Positions 24,819-34,216 of a DNA stretch of 64,000 nt are shown piece after piece. Numbering within the stretch: position 1 is the first letter of the stretch; each line of letters opens with the position of its first letter. This DNA comes from UBA11872 sp965198285 (GTDB lineage: Bacteria; Chloroflexota; UBA11872). The stretch lies in NCBI GenBank assembly GCA_965198285.1, contig OZ240251.1, forward strand, positions 3,596,001-3,660,000, written 5' to 3'. The position numbers and the translations under genes are program-made. The notes under the pieces were generated by a model. The model was not told the DNA's origin, ran no database searches, and worked only from the letters and a program-made list of their open reading frames with translations.

Positions 24819-25712
24819 ATGAGAGTCGGATTCATCGGACTGGGAGCCATGGGCCTCCCGATGGCACGCAACCTGCGAGCCGCCGGATTTGACGTCGTCG
24901 TACACAACCGCAGCCGCGGCAAGGTCAATGACTTCGTGGCCGCCGGCGGCGAAGCCGCTAGCACCCCGGCCGAAGTGGCCGCCAGCGTTGACGTCGTGTG
25001 CGCCTGCCTCCCGATCCCGCAGGTGTGCGACGAGGTGTTTCTCGGAAACGACGGAGTCATCGAGGGCGCCAGCGATGGCCAGCTCTGGATCGACTTCAGC
25101 ACCAACGGCCCGGACACGTCACAGCGCGTAAGCGATGCGGCGGCGGCGAAGGGCTGCGGGTACCTGGACGCGCCGATCAGCGGCGGGGTCTGGGGCGCCG
25201 AGGCCGGCACGCTGGCCATCATGGTGGGCGGCGAGGTCGCCGACTTCGAGCGGGGCGGACCCGTGTTCGAGGCGGTCGGCGCCAACATTCGTCACTTCGG
25301 CCCGTCCGGCTGCGGCAGCGTGGTCAAGCTGGTCAACAACCTGATCGGCGCGGCGCTGAACGCCGTGATCTCCGAGGGCTACGTCGCGGCGGTCAAGTAC
25401 GGCATCGACCCAGCCGCCATGTACGAGACGCTGCAAAGCGCCACGGCCAGCAGTCCCGGGCACGAGCGCATGGTCAAGGACAGCGTGCTGGCACGGGACT
25501 TCGATCCCATGTTCGCGCTGGACCTGCACGCCAAGGACCAGCAGCTCGCCGCCGACCTGGGCAAGCTGACCGGCGTGCGAATGCTGGTGACCAGCATGGT
25601 CAACGAGGTCTACAAGGAAGCCCAGGCGCGCGGCTACGGAGGCCAGAACACCTCCGCCGTCATTCGCCCGCTGGAAGATCTGAACGGCGTGACGGTGGAG
25701 CCGGCGTCGTAG
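24819..25712 (+). CDS. NAD(P)-dependent beta-hydroxyacid dehydrogenase, paralogue of 5232-6137
   Basis: 297 residues from ATG 24819 (MRVGFIGLGAMGLPMA). GxGxxG loop, HNRSRGK for NADP preference, DAPISGGVWGAEAGTL as substrate loop, and catalytic Lys in VKLVNNLIG. It shares HNRSRGK and the DAP-SGG-GAEAGTLA pattern with the first copy but is clearly diverged. The gene follows the aldolase by 67 bases and precedes a TTG-started FMN reductase, so aldolase, dehydrogenase and reductase form a likely operon. Tartronate semialdehyde reductase is a plausible function. Confidence 0.9.
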   Translation: MRVGFIGLGAMGLPMARNLRAAGFDVVVHNRSRGKVNDFVAAGGEAASTPAEVAASVDVVCACLPIPQVCDEVFLGNDGVIEGASDGQLWIDFSTNGPDTSQRVSDAAAAKGCGYLDAPISGGVWGAEAGTLAIMVGGEVADFERGGPVFEAVGANIRHFGPSGCGSVVKLVNNLIGAALNAVISEGYVAAVKYGIDPAAMYETLQSATASSPGHERMVKDSVLARDFDPMFALDLHAKDQQLAADLGKLTGVRMLVTSMVNEVYKEAQARGYGGQNTSAVIRPLEDLNGVTVEPAS

Positions 25713-25790
25713 TTCAGCCGGCGTTTCCAGCGTCGCGCGCCCGGCCATCCGCCGGTTGTACGCGCGCACATCAGCCATAAGGAGAGCACG

Positions 25791-26366
25791 TTGGCCGACG
25801 CGATCAAAGTCCTGGGAATCTCAGGCAGCTTGCGAGCAGGCTCGTATAACAGCGGGCTGCTGCGGGCCGCCGCCACGGTGCTGCCGCCCGGCATGGACAT
25901 GACCATCTTTGACATTGGAACGCTTCCGCTGTTCAACGCCGACGTGGAACGCACTGGACCTCCCGAGTCGGTTCCCGCGTTGCAGCACGCCATCGCGGCC
26001 GCCGACGGGCTGCTGTTCGCCGTGCCGGAGTACAACTACTCGATCAGCGGCGTGCTCAAGAACGCGATCGACTGGGCCTCGCGCGGCCGGCCATCGTCGC
26101 TGGACGGCAAGCCGGCCGCCATCATGGGCGTGGGCGGACGCCAGGGCACGGTGCGCGCCCAGATGCACATGCGGCAGATCGCCCTGCACAACAGCGTGCG
26201 GATCATGATCGACCCCGAGCTGCTGCTGGCGCGCTCCCGACGGCGATTCGACTCGGAAGGCAACCTGACCGACGAAGGCACGCGCGAGCAGCTTGGTGAA
26301 TTCATGGCGGCGCTGGATGAGTGGATTCGGCACTGCCGTGTGGACCCGACCCTGCGCTTCGCCTGA
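25791..26366 (+). CDS. NADPH-dependent FMN reductase family protein
   Basis: 191 residues from TTG 25791, which has a strong AAGGAGAG eight bases before it. The flavodoxin-like FMN site is seen in GISGSLRAGSYNSGLL (phosphate loop), FAVPEYNYSISGVLKNAIDW (flavin loop) and PAAIMGVGGRQGTVRAQ. Homologues include ArsH-, azoreductase- and chromate/quinone-reductase-type enzymes. It is the last gene of the aldolase-dehydrogenase group and is followed by a GC-rich hairpin at 26378-26395. Confidence 0.9.
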   Translation: MADAIKVLGISGSLRAGSYNSGLLRAAATVLPPGMDMTIFDIGTLPLFNADVERTGPPESVPALQHAIAAADGLLFAVPEYNYSISGVLKNAIDWASRGRPSSLDGKPAAIMGVGGRQGTVRAQMHMRQIALHNSVRIMIDPELLLARSRRRFDSEGNLTDEGTREQLGEFMAALDEWIRHCRVDPTLRFA

Positions 26367-26377
26367 GCACGGGTGCT

Positions 26378-26395
26378 CGGGGCCGTACGGCCCCG
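26378..26395 (+). terminator. GC-rich hairpin after the FMN reductase gene
   Basis: A perfect 18-bp palindrome: seven G:C-only pairs (CGGGGCC/GGCCCCG) closing on GTAC, twelve bases after the stop codon. There is no T-run behind it, so it could be a Rho-independent terminator of the U-less type common in GC-rich bacteria, or merely an mRNA-stabilising end. The 120 bases between it and the ATPase gene show nothing else. Confidence 0.4.
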
Positions 26396-26515
26396 GGGAC
26401 TGGCGTCTACCTACCGCCCGGGTTGCGTATCATGGCCGCGCCGCCGCCTACCGCGTCCCGCGGCGTGCAATACCCGCCCGCGTGCCGCCAGCCGCAATGA
26501 CCGAGACTGCCTGAG

Positions 26516-27721
26516 TTGGACCCAGACCTTTCGCCGTTTCGTCCGGGACAGCCTGCCGACATCGAGCTGTTCGTTGGCCGCTCCGAGCAAATTGCGCGCG
26601 TCACCCAACTCGTCCGGGCCTCGGCCGCCAGCAGATTCCAGATCGCTTTTCTCACCGGCGATCGCGGTATTGGCAAAACATCCCTCGCCTCGTTTGCCCG
26701 CTTCCTCGTGGAACGCGACCAAACCGCCGCCACGACCCACGTCATGCTCGGCGGCGTCAACTCCCTGGACGGCTTTGTCCAGCGAACGCTCGAACAGATC
26801 ATCAAAGACAATTCCGACAGGCCCTGGTACAGAAACATCCTGGATATCTTTGGAACGAGAATTCAATCCGTCGGCCTCTTTGGGGTGTCGATCAATCTGC
26901 AATTCACACCGGCAGAGATGTATGAGGTAACCAACGCGTTCCCTGAAGCTCTGCGCACGATTCAATCTCGCCTGGACGACAACCGCCCCTCGCTCTTCGT
27001 AGTGCTCGACGATATCAACGCGCTGGCCGAGCTGCCTGAGTTTGCGAACTGGCTCAAAAGCACGGTGGATGCGATCGGCATTCACCGCACCCCCACCAAG
27101 GTCGCCGTCCTCCTGGTTGGCCTGGAAGAAACCCGCCGCAGCCTGATATCCCTGCAACCGTCACTCGCCAGAGTTTTTGACGTGATCGATATCCGTCTCT
27201 GGACCCAGGAAGAAGCGGAGGAGTTTTTCAGCACGTACTTTACAAGGGCTAATGGTTCAGTTGATCCCGAAGCTCTGCGATTTATGGCAACGATGACTGG
27301 CGGACTTCCCGTCGTGGCGCATGAAATCGGCGACGCAGTATTCCGGTCAACATCCAAATATCCGGTGGACTCCAAAGCTGCGACGCTGGGCGTGCATATT
27401 GCCGCCAGCGTGGTCGGTCACAAATATCTGCAACCCCAGATCGTGGAGTCCTTGCAGAGCGAACAGTATCGCGAGATTCTCCGCATTCTCCCCACCGACC
27501 CACTCACTCATACGTTCCGAAGGTCCGAGCTTGTCAGCCGCTTGCCGTCCGACAGCGTCGGAGCCGTGGACGCCTTCCTAAGGAGAATGCGTATCCTGGG
27601 CGCGATAACTCGGGATCCGGAGCGGGGTCAAGGCGCATATCGCTTCACGAATCCAGCCCACTACTTGTACTTCTGGCAGCAGTCATATTCCGTAAGGAAC
27701 GGACTTGGTCGTAGCCGTTGA
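26516..27721 (+). CDS. AAA ATPase (AAA_16-like), orphan
   Basis: 401 residues from TTG 26516. Residues about 20-60 read LFVGRSEQIARV then FLTGDRGIGKTSLASF, the Walker A of STAND/AAA_16 ATPases; LFVVLDDINAL near 160 is Walker B. A helical C-terminal half ends with a winged-helix-like region (FRRSELVSRLPSDSVGAVDAFLRRM, then GAYRFTNPAHYLYFWQQ), similar to archaeal-type ATPases and ORC/Cdc6-like regulators. The internal part is less GC-rich and uses more A/T-ending codons than its neighbours, suggesting transfer. No effector gene is adjacent. Function unknown; a regulator or stand-alone defence ATPase is possible. Confidence 0.72.
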   Translation: MDPDLSPFRPGQPADIELFVGRSEQIARVTQLVRASAASRFQIAFLTGDRGIGKTSLASFARFLVERDQTAATTHVMLGGVNSLDGFVQRTLEQIIKDNSDRPWYRNILDIFGTRIQSVGLFGVSINLQFTPAEMYEVTNAFPEALRTIQSRLDDNRPSLFVVLDDINALAELPEFANWLKSTVDAIGIHRTPTKVAVLLVGLEETRRSLISLQPSLARVFDVIDIRLWTQEEAEEFFSTYFTRANGSVDPEALRFMATMTGGLPVVAHEIGDAVFRSTSKYPVDSKAATLGVHIAASVVGHKYLQPQIVESLQSEQYREILRILPTDPLTHTFRRSELVSRLPSDSVGAVDAFLRRMRILGAITRDPERGQGAYRFTNPAHYLYFWQQSYSVRNGLGRSR

Positions 27722-27787
27722 AATGGTCGACATACCGTCGGAATCAACGCTGACGCGCGGTGTCAGCGCTCAGCTTGGAGTTCTTGG

Positions 27788-29239
27788 ATGAGTCAAGCAA
27801 CCCCCATCACCGTCGCGCATGGCGACGGCATAGGCCCCGAGATCATGGCCGCCGTGCTGGAGATCCTGGAGGCTGCGGGCGCGAGCCTTGATATCGAGAC
27901 CATCGAGATCGGCGAGCAGGTCTACCTGCGCGGCATCTCGTCAGGCATTGACCCCAAAGCCTGGGAGTCCATTCGGCGTACGCGGGTCTTCCTGAAAGCC
28001 CCCATCACCACCCCGCAGGGCGGCGGCTACAAGAGCCTGAACGTCACCACCCGCATGGCGCTGGGCCTCTACGCCAACGTGCGGCCGGCCGTGGCCTATC
28101 ACCCGCACGTCCAGTCCAAGCATCCGGGCATGGACCTCGTCGTGATCCGGGAGAACGAAGAGGACCTCTACGCCGGGATCGAGCACCGTCACACCGCCGA
28201 CGTAATGCAGTCGCTGAAGCTCATCAGCCGTCCCGGCAGCGAGCGGATCATTCGCTTCGCGTTCGACTACGCGCGGCGCAACGGGCGAGCCAAAGTCACG
28301 GCGTTCGCCAAAGACAACATCATGAAGCTGTCGGACGGCCTGTTTCACGAGGTCTTCGATGAGGTCGCGGTGGACTATCCCGAAATCGAGGCCGAGTACT
28401 GGATCGTTGATATCGGCGCGGCCAAGCTGGCCGACACGCCCGGGGCGTTCGACGTGGTGGTGCTGCCGAACCTCTACGGCGACATCCTTTCCGACGTAGC
28501 CGCGCAGATTGCCGGGTCCGTGGGTATGGCGGGCGCGGCCAACATCGGCGTGGGCGCGGCTATGTTCGAGGCGATCCACGGGTCCGCGCCCCGGCGCGCC
28601 GGCCAGAACCTGGCCAATCCCTCGGGCTTGCTGAATGCGGCCGTGCTGATGCTGGTACACATCGGTCAGAGCGAGGTCGCGGCCCGCATTCAGAACGCCT
28701 GGCTGCGAACCCTGGAGGACGGCGTCCACACCTACGACGTTCACGATCCCGAACGCAGCCAGGTCAAGGTTGGCACCCGCGAATTCGGCCACGCCGTTGC
28801 CGAGCGCCTTGGGCAAGGCCCGCAAACGCTACCCGCCGCGGTCTTCGCGGAAGGCGGCGCGGCTCCGGTGGACGCTTCAGCCATTTCACCCCGCGCCAGA
28901 CCGGCCAAGCAGACTGTGGGTGTGGACGTCTTCCTGGACTGGCACGGCCGGACGCCCGCGGATCTGGCGCAGCTGCTGCAGGCAGCAGCCGGCCCCGACC
29001 TGGACTTGCGCATGATCAGCAACCGCGGCGGGACCGTGTGGCCCGAAGCCCTGGCCAGCGGGCTGCTGGTGGACCACTGGCGCGCCCGTTTCATGGCGGA
29101 GGACGATGGTCCGGTCAGTCACACCGATATTGCGTCGCTGCTGGGACGGATCGGGGACGCCGGCCTGGACTTCATCAAGTCTGAGAACCTGTGCACGTTT
29201 GACGGCGAGCCGGGCTATTCGCTGGCCCAGGGCGAGTGA
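27788..29239 (+). CDS. icd: isocitrate dehydrogenase, long Thermus/Rickettsia-type
   Basis: 483 residues. The isocitrate/isopropylmalate dehydrogenase core spans about 1-335: HGDGIGPEIM, LNVTTRMALGLYANVRPA (substrate arginines), VIRENEEDLYAG, AFAKDNIMKLSDGLF, the metal-binding Asp in LPNLYGDILSDVAAQ, and AIHGSAPRRAG (the cofactor loop). About 150 extra C-terminal residues (VGVDVFLDWHGRTP through SENLCTF) form the extra domain found in the Thermus and Rickettsia enzymes. It converts isocitrate to 2-oxoglutarate in the TCA cycle. It lies seven bases from purE; the pairing looks accidental in pathway terms but they are probably co-transcribed. Confidence 0.88.
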   Translation: MSQATPITVAHGDGIGPEIMAAVLEILEAAGASLDIETIEIGEQVYLRGISSGIDPKAWESIRRTRVFLKAPITTPQGGGYKSLNVTTRMALGLYANVRPAVAYHPHVQSKHPGMDLVVIRENEEDLYAGIEHRHTADVMQSLKLISRPGSERIIRFAFDYARRNGRAKVTAFAKDNIMKLSDGLFHEVFDEVAVDYPEIEAEYWIVDIGAAKLADTPGAFDVVVLPNLYGDILSDVAAQIAGSVGMAGAANIGVGAAMFEAIHGSAPRRAGQNLANPSGLLNAAVLMLVHIGQSEVAARIQNAWLRTLEDGVHTYDVHDPERSQVKVGTREFGHAVAERLGQGPQTLPAAVFAEGGAAPVDASAISPRARPAKQTVGVDVFLDWHGRTPADLAQLLQAAAGPDLDLRMISNRGGTVWPEALASGLLVDHWRARFMAEDDGPVSHTDIASLLGRIGDAGLDFIKSENLCTFDGEPGYSLAQGE

Positions 29240-29246
29240 GGCGGCC

Positions 29247-29741
29247 ATGACGACCGAGGAAACTCCGCGCGTAGGCATCGTGATGGGCAGCACGACCGAC
29301 TGGGACGTGATGCAGCGAACCACTAGCACGTTGCGCGACTTTGGCGTGCCCTATGAGGTTCGCGTGCTGTCCGCTCACCGAACGCCTGATGAGACCGCCG
29401 AGTGGGCCCGCACGGCCGAGGAACGCGGAATGCGCGTCCTCATCGCCGCCGCCGGCGGCGCCGCGCACCTGGCTGGGGTGGTGGCCGCACACACACTGCT
29501 GCCGGTGCTGGGCGTACCGATGCAGGCTTGGTCGCTGGACGGCCTGGACTCGTTGCTGGCCATGGCGCAGATGCCGCGCGGGATTCCGGTTGCCACCCTG
29601 GCCATCGGCAGCGCCGGCGCCACCAACGCGGCGCTATTGGCCGTGGAGATCCTGGCACTGAACGACGCCGGCCTGCGGCAGCAACTGGCCGACTTCCGCG
29701 CCCGACAGGCTGAGGAGATTCTGGGGGCGTCGCTCGAATAG
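29247..29741 (+). CDS. purE: 5-(carboxyamino)imidazole ribonucleotide mutase PurE
   Basis: 164 residues from ATG 29247 (MTTEETPRVGIVMGS); upstream in-frame codons lie inside icd. Signature blocks are GIVMGSTTDWDVM, the catalytic His in VLSAHRTPDE, AAAGGAAHLAGVVAAHT, and PVLGVPM followed by LDGLDSLLAMAQMPRGIPV. This is the class I mutase that moves the carboxylate from N5-CAIR to C4 in purine synthesis. The partner purK is not adjacent and would have to be elsewhere. A short GGAC-TTCG-GTCC hairpin at 29748-29759 follows the stop and may mark the transcript end. Confidence 0.95.
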   Translation: MTTEETPRVGIVMGSTTDWDVMQRTTSTLRDFGVPYEVRVLSAHRTPDETAEWARTAEERGMRVLIAAAGGAAHLAGVVAAHTLLPVLGVPMQAWSLDGLDSLLAMAQMPRGIPVATLAIGSAGATNAALLAVEILALNDAGLRQQLADFRARQAEEILGASLE

Positions 29742-29872
29742 ACGGAAGGACTTCGGTCCGCCCGAACTCGACAGCCCTCGGGCCGCTCAACATACTCAGC
29801 TACCCGAATCACCTCGGCAGTTGCGTATGAACCGGCACCCTGCCCGCAGCTTCCGGGACCACGTGTAGCCGC

Positions 29873-31171
29873 ATGAGTACAGGCCGGCCCACGGACGCGG
29901 TGCTCGCCATCGAGGGCGGGCCGCCCGCCGTAACGTCGCCGATCGACGACCGCTGGGAAAAGATCACCGAGCGCGAGCGCACCCTGGTGAACGGCGCGCT
30001 CGAATCGGGCTCGGCGGTCTACGACCAGATCGAGATGTTCGAGGCCGAGTTTCGCGAGTTCGTCGGTACGCGCTTCGCGCTGGCCGTCTGCAACGGCACC
30101 GCCGCCCTGCACTCGGCCATGTTCGCCGCCGGCGCGTCGCTCGGGCGCGAAGTCATCGTTCCCTCCGTTACCTGGCACGCCTCCATCTCGCCGGCCCTGC
30201 ACTGCGGCGCGTCGCCTGTCTTCGCCGACGCCGATCCCGAGACGTTCTGCATCGACCCGGTGGACGTGCGCCGCAAGCTGACCGACCGTACCTGCGCCAT
30301 CGTCGCCACCCACGTCTACGGAAACCCCGCCGACCTGGACGCGCTGCTGGACATCGTGGACGGCACCGACATCACCCTCATCGAGGACGCCTCCCACGCC
30401 CACGGAGCGAGTTGGCGCGGGCAGCAGGTCGGGTCGGTCGGACACATCGGCTGCTTCAGCATGCAGGCCAGCAAACCGATCAGCGGCGTCGAGGCGGGAG
30501 TCGCGGTCACCAACGACCCCAACCTCTACGACCGCATGGCGGCGCTGGGACATTACGGACGCGTCAATCAGCTGCTGCAGACCGACGCGCTGCGCGACCT
30601 CGGCCGTATTGGCCTGGGCGTGAAGTACCGCGCCAACCCGCTGGGCATCGCCCTGGCCCGCGCGGGCCTGGAACGGCTGCCGGATCTCAACGAACGGCGG
30701 CGGCGCTGGTTCGCGCGCCTGGACGCCCTGCTGGATGACGTCCCCGGCGTCTATCCCCAGCGACCCTACGCTCACGCGGAGCGCGGTGGATTCCTGCTGT
30801 ATGCCGCCCGCATCGACGCCGAAGAGATCGGCGCGCCAATCCAGGCCATCCTGCAGGCGCTGGCCGCCGAGGGCGTCGGCATCAACCCCGACCAGCCCTC
30901 GGCCCTCTACGGCGCCATGCACTTGCAGCCGCTCTTCAGCGACTTCCCCTTCGAGGGCCTCGGCGGTCCCTGGGGCGACCTGCCCGGCGACGTTCGGCCG
31001 CCCTGCGGCCCGGGATCACTGCCGGTGAGTGAGCAACTCAACGCCACTTGTGTGTGGCTGCCAACGCCGGTCGATCCTTCTGAGGCCTGGGTCGAACAGG
31101 TGGCTGCGGCGTTCGAGAAAGTAACCGCCCAGGGCGAGTGCATCCGGCGCCTGGCGAAGCAGGACGCGTGA
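29873..31171 (+). CDS. DegT/DnrJ/EryC1/StrS-family aminotransferase
   Basis: 432 residues of fold-type I PLP enzyme. NGTAALHSAMFAAG binds cofactor phosphate, EDASHAHGASW carries the Asp that pairs with the pyridine nitrogen, and CFSMQASKPISGVEAGVAV includes the PLP lysine (Lys201). GHYGRVNQ and YRANPLGIALARAGLERL match the family. These enzymes transaminate keto-sugars for polysaccharide or natural-product synthesis, or act as dehydratases. The next gene, a DUF3604 protein, starts within the stop codon (GTGA), so the two are translationally coupled; no nucleotide-sugar genes are adjacent. Confidence 0.9.
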   Translation: MSTGRPTDAVLAIEGGPPAVTSPIDDRWEKITERERTLVNGALESGSAVYDQIEMFEAEFREFVGTRFALAVCNGTAALHSAMFAAGASLGREVIVPSVTWHASISPALHCGASPVFADADPETFCIDPVDVRRKLTDRTCAIVATHVYGNPADLDALLDIVDGTDITLIEDASHAHGASWRGQQVGSVGHIGCFSMQASKPISGVEAGVAVTNDPNLYDRMAALGHYGRVNQLLQTDALRDLGRIGLGVKYRANPLGIALARAGLERLPDLNERRRRWFARLDALLDDVPGVYPQRPYAHAERGGFLLYAARIDAEEIGAPIQAILQALAAEGVGINPDQPSALYGAMHLQPLFSDFPFEGLGGPWGDLPGDVRPPCGPGSLPVSEQLNATCVWLPTPVDPSEAWVEQVAAAFEKVTAQGECIRRLAKQDA

Positions 31172-33363
31172 CGCCGGCGACGCCAACCACGCTGCCGTAT
31201 CGAGCACGCGCCGGAAACCTGCCGGCCCGGCTCGAAGTCAAATTTCACCAGGCCAGCGGACCGAGCGTCATCGGCCCGGACCTGCACCTCACCGCCGGCG
31301 CCGTGGGGACCTGGGAGTTCCGGATAACCGTGAAAACTCCGGTGGTTGCCGGCGGCGGGTTCCTTTTCGAGCGCTACGGATTCCTGTTGTCGCACAGCGT
31401 CCAGAACACCAGGCCACGGGGTCGCGACTACGTGACCTTGCACTCAAGCACACAGGCGCAGGTGCGGCTTGAAATCAACGAGCTCAACCAGGCGCATTGG
31501 CCGTCGTTCGCGCGCATCGTGGTCGAACGCGGGACCCTGACGCCGGGCGACGAGCTGCGCCTCGTGGTCGGCGACACCAGCCAGGGCGGACCCGGCAGCG
31601 AGGTCTACGACGTCACCTGCCAAGGCCGCATCGTCGCGTCGGTGGATCGCAGCGGGGGCCTCGACTATCGACAGCTCAGCGGCGGCGAGATTCCTGTGCA
31701 CGTGTCGTCGGATCCCACCCCAACGCTGCTGCGCCTGCTGGGACCATCCATCGCCCGGCCGGGCGAGCCGTTTGCCCTGCACCTGACCGCCTACGACCGA
31801 AACCACAACGTCTGCACGCAGTACACGGGCACCGTGGAACTGAGTGCGGAGGCGTCGCAGCTGAACGGGCTCCCGCGCGAAGTCCGTCTGGGACCGAAGG
31901 ACGCTGGCTTCGCCATCATTCAGGGGGTGACAGCGCAGACGCCCGGACTGGTTCGCATCGAGGCGCATGACCGAGCACACGCGCTGTCGACGCTGAGCAA
32001 CCCGCTACTCGTCCAGTCGGATCCCGAGACGTTGCTGCTGTGGGGCGATCTGCACTCGCACAGCTGGGGCGATATCAGCATGGGGCTGATGGACGACCCA
32101 ACACCGGTGTTGCATCCGGCCGGACGGCACGCCCAGGCACGCGGTCAGGCCCGGCTCGACTTTGCGGCGCCCGGACCGATGGCGCCGCCCGACCAGACGC
32201 AGCGCCCTGCCGTCTGGGAAGCGCATCAGGCGGCCTATCGAGCCAACGACGCTCCGGGCAGGTACGTGCCATTCCTAGCCGCCGAAGCCCATCCGAACGT
32301 CGGCGGCGACCGCAACGTCATCTTTCGCGACTGGGCGGAGCGCTACGCGCCGGCGTTCGCCGAGATGGACTACCTGGTGGAGACCTACGGCGAGCGCGAG
32401 GACGTGCTGCTGGAAGCCCACGTCGGCGGCGGCCCGGCCGACTGGGACGCTTACCCGATGGCCCGCGAGCCGGTGGTCGAGGTTGCCAGCGGCCACGGAT
32501 CAGTGGAGTGGTTGCTGCAGCGCGCGCTGCGGCACGGCCACCGACCAGCCGTGATCGCCTCGGGCGACACCCACCTGCCCCTGCTGGCCGCACCCATGGC
32601 GGCGCACCACTTCCGCGGGAGGTTTGGGAGCCATCTGAACATGCGCGACTGCGCCATCGGCTGCGGTCCGGTGGCCGCGGTCCGCGCTCCCCGCTGCGAG
32701 CGCCACACCATCTGGGACGCCGTGATGAGCCGGCAGACCTACGCAACCACCGGCGCCCGCATCATCCTGGACGTACGCGCCAACGGGCATCTGGCCGGAA
32801 GTGATATTGAACTCGACGACAAGCCCCGACTCACCATCAACGCCCACGCCTGCGCGAAAATCGAGCGGATTGACCTGATCCGCAACGACCGCGCCTTGGC
32901 GGCCTGGCGCCCAAACACGCTTGACGTTGAACTGGTGTTCGAGGATTCGGCGCCGCTCCCCGAAGCCGCCTACTACGTCCGCCTGCGCCAGACCGACGGC
33001 GAATACGCGTGGAGCACCCCCATCTGGATCACCTGCAACGTCGGCAGTCCTGACGCTGGCAGTGACCTGCCAGCCTGGAACCACCATGAACCGTTCGACT
33101 TGGCCGCCGCCCGGCCCAACGACGCCGAATCCCACACCGAGCAACTGCTCGCTTACCTAGCCGCCAACGAAGACCCCAGCCGATTCCACGACCTCACACC
33201 GATCCGCATCGTGCACGAGGTCCCCGGACGCGCCGCACTTTTCTACGCCTACCTGGACGAGGACCGCGAACCGATTTCGATCCGCTGGTACTTCGACTTC
33301 GCCATGCCCCGGCTGCGCCTCGACTGGGGCTGGCGCGACTTCGGCACCAGGGACGGCGGCTAG
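31168..33363 (+). CDS. DUF3604-family (PHP-like) protein
   Basis: 731 residues from GTG 31168, which overlaps the preceding stop as GTGA; a GTG at 31138 is an alternative. The N-terminal 290 residues are beta-rich, with Ig-like stretches (EPFALHLTAYDRNHNV and YTGTVELSAEA). LLLWGDLHSHSWGD at about 290-303 is the DUF3604 hallmark, resembling the first metal motif of PHP hydrolases; SGDTHLPLL and a late VPGRAALFY region follow. Proteins of this family are frequent in marine and host-associated heterotrophs, and their substrate is not established. No signal peptide is apparent. Coupling to a DegT aminotransferase suggests action on an amino- or sugar-containing compound. Confidence 0.83.
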   Translation: MTPATPTTLPYRARAGNLPARLEVKFHQASGPSVIGPDLHLTAGAVGTWEFRITVKTPVVAGGGFLFERYGFLLSHSVQNTRPRGRDYVTLHSSTQAQVRLEINELNQAHWPSFARIVVERGTLTPGDELRLVVGDTSQGGPGSEVYDVTCQGRIVASVDRSGGLDYRQLSGGEIPVHVSSDPTPTLLRLLGPSIARPGEPFALHLTAYDRNHNVCTQYTGTVELSAEASQLNGLPREVRLGPKDAGFAIIQGVTAQTPGLVRIEAHDRAHALSTLSNPLLVQSDPETLLLWGDLHSHSWGDISMGLMDDPTPVLHPAGRHAQARGQARLDFAAPGPMAPPDQTQRPAVWEAHQAAYRANDAPGRYVPFLAAEAHPNVGGDRNVIFRDWAERYAPAFAEMDYLVETYGEREDVLLEAHVGGGPADWDAYPMAREPVVEVASGHGSVEWLLQRALRHGHRPAVIASGDTHLPLLAAPMAAHHFRGRFGSHLNMRDCAIGCGPVAAVRAPRCERHTIWDAVMSRQTYATTGARIILDVRANGHLAGSDIELDDKPRLTINAHACAKIERIDLIRNDRALAAWRPNTLDVELVFEDSAPLPEAAYYVRLRQTDGEYAWSTPIWITCNVGSPDAGSDLPAWNHHEPFDLAAARPNDAESHTEQLLAYLAANEDPSRFHDLTPIRIVHEVPGRAALFYAYLDEDREPISIRWYFDFAMPRLRLDWGWRDFGTRDGG

Positions 33364-33476
33364 GCGTCGACGGAGGTGCTCACGAAAGCCAGCCGCAAGC
33401 CAAGCCGCAATCTCGCCCAAGTAACGACCGTCGTGGCCTATATTCTCTCCAGACTTCTTGGGCGGAGAGAGTACCC

Positions 33477-34097
33477 GTGAAGCGTCTGTCACTGGCGGCA
33501 GTTGCCGTCGTTTGGCTCCTCATAGCTACGGTTTCCGCGGCGTTGGCCGACTGGCCGACGACCTGCCTGGAACTCAACGATCTCATCGAAGTCAGCCGGG
33601 GCAACGACGAGAACGTCGGGATCTACCAGCGTGTCCACGGCGACCAGGCCGAAGCCGCCTGCCGGCAGGACCACGGGAACGACGGCTTCGTCTTCGGCGG
33701 CCGGCGCTTCATGACGCCGTCCAGGGACAACCCCGCCGCCTATACCCAGGCCTTCGTCGAGCGCGCCATCGACCGCTATAACTCCCAAGGCCGGCAGGCC
33801 ACGCTTGATTACTACAACACGACCGACAGCGTGGACGGCCCGTGGTACGTGTTCATCGTCGACGAAGCCGGTTTCACCATTGGCCACCACAACCCCGCGT
33901 TCAGAAACCGCGACCCCAGCCTGCGAGTCGATGTCACGGGGTACTTCTACGGTGACGACCTGCTCGCTGCCGACGAGAACGGCCGCTGGGTCAGCTACGT
34001 GTTCTTGAACCCCAGCACCGGCGAGCAGGAAACCAAGCACACCTGGGCCGTCCGGCACGAAGGGCTGCTCTTCGCCTCCGGCTGGTACGAGCGGTAA
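33477..34097 (+). CDS. exported Cache-domain protein
   Basis: 206 residues from GTG 33477 (MKRLSLAAVAVVWLLIATVSAALA, a clear signal peptide with cleavage near ALA-DW). The body is a helix (YTQAFVERAIDRYNSQG) followed by YVFIVDEAGFTIGHHNPA and DVTGYFYGDDLLA then TWAVRHEGLLFASGWYE, the pattern of single Cache sensor domains. There is no kinase, cyclase or chemoreceptor domain, so it would bind a small ligand in the extracytoplasmic space by itself or hand it to a partner. No partner is adjacent. Confidence 0.78.
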   Translation: MKRLSLAAVAVVWLLIATVSAALADWPTTCLELNDLIEVSRGNDENVGIYQRVHGDQAEAACRQDHGNDGFVFGGRRFMTPSRDNPAAYTQAFVERAIDRYNSQGRQATLDYYNTTDSVDGPWYVFIVDEAGFTIGHHNPAFRNRDPSLRVDVTGYFYGDDLLAADENGRWVSYVFLNPSTGEQETKHTWAVRHEGLLFASGWYER

Positions 34098-34216
34098 GTC
34101 CGTGGCTTCGCGGTAACGCGGGCGGTCCGGCGGGGCGCGAGTCGCCACGCCGCACCGCTCGGCTTGTCGGCCCCATGCCGTAGGGTTACGCCACCGACCC
34201 GCATTAGCGATGACCC

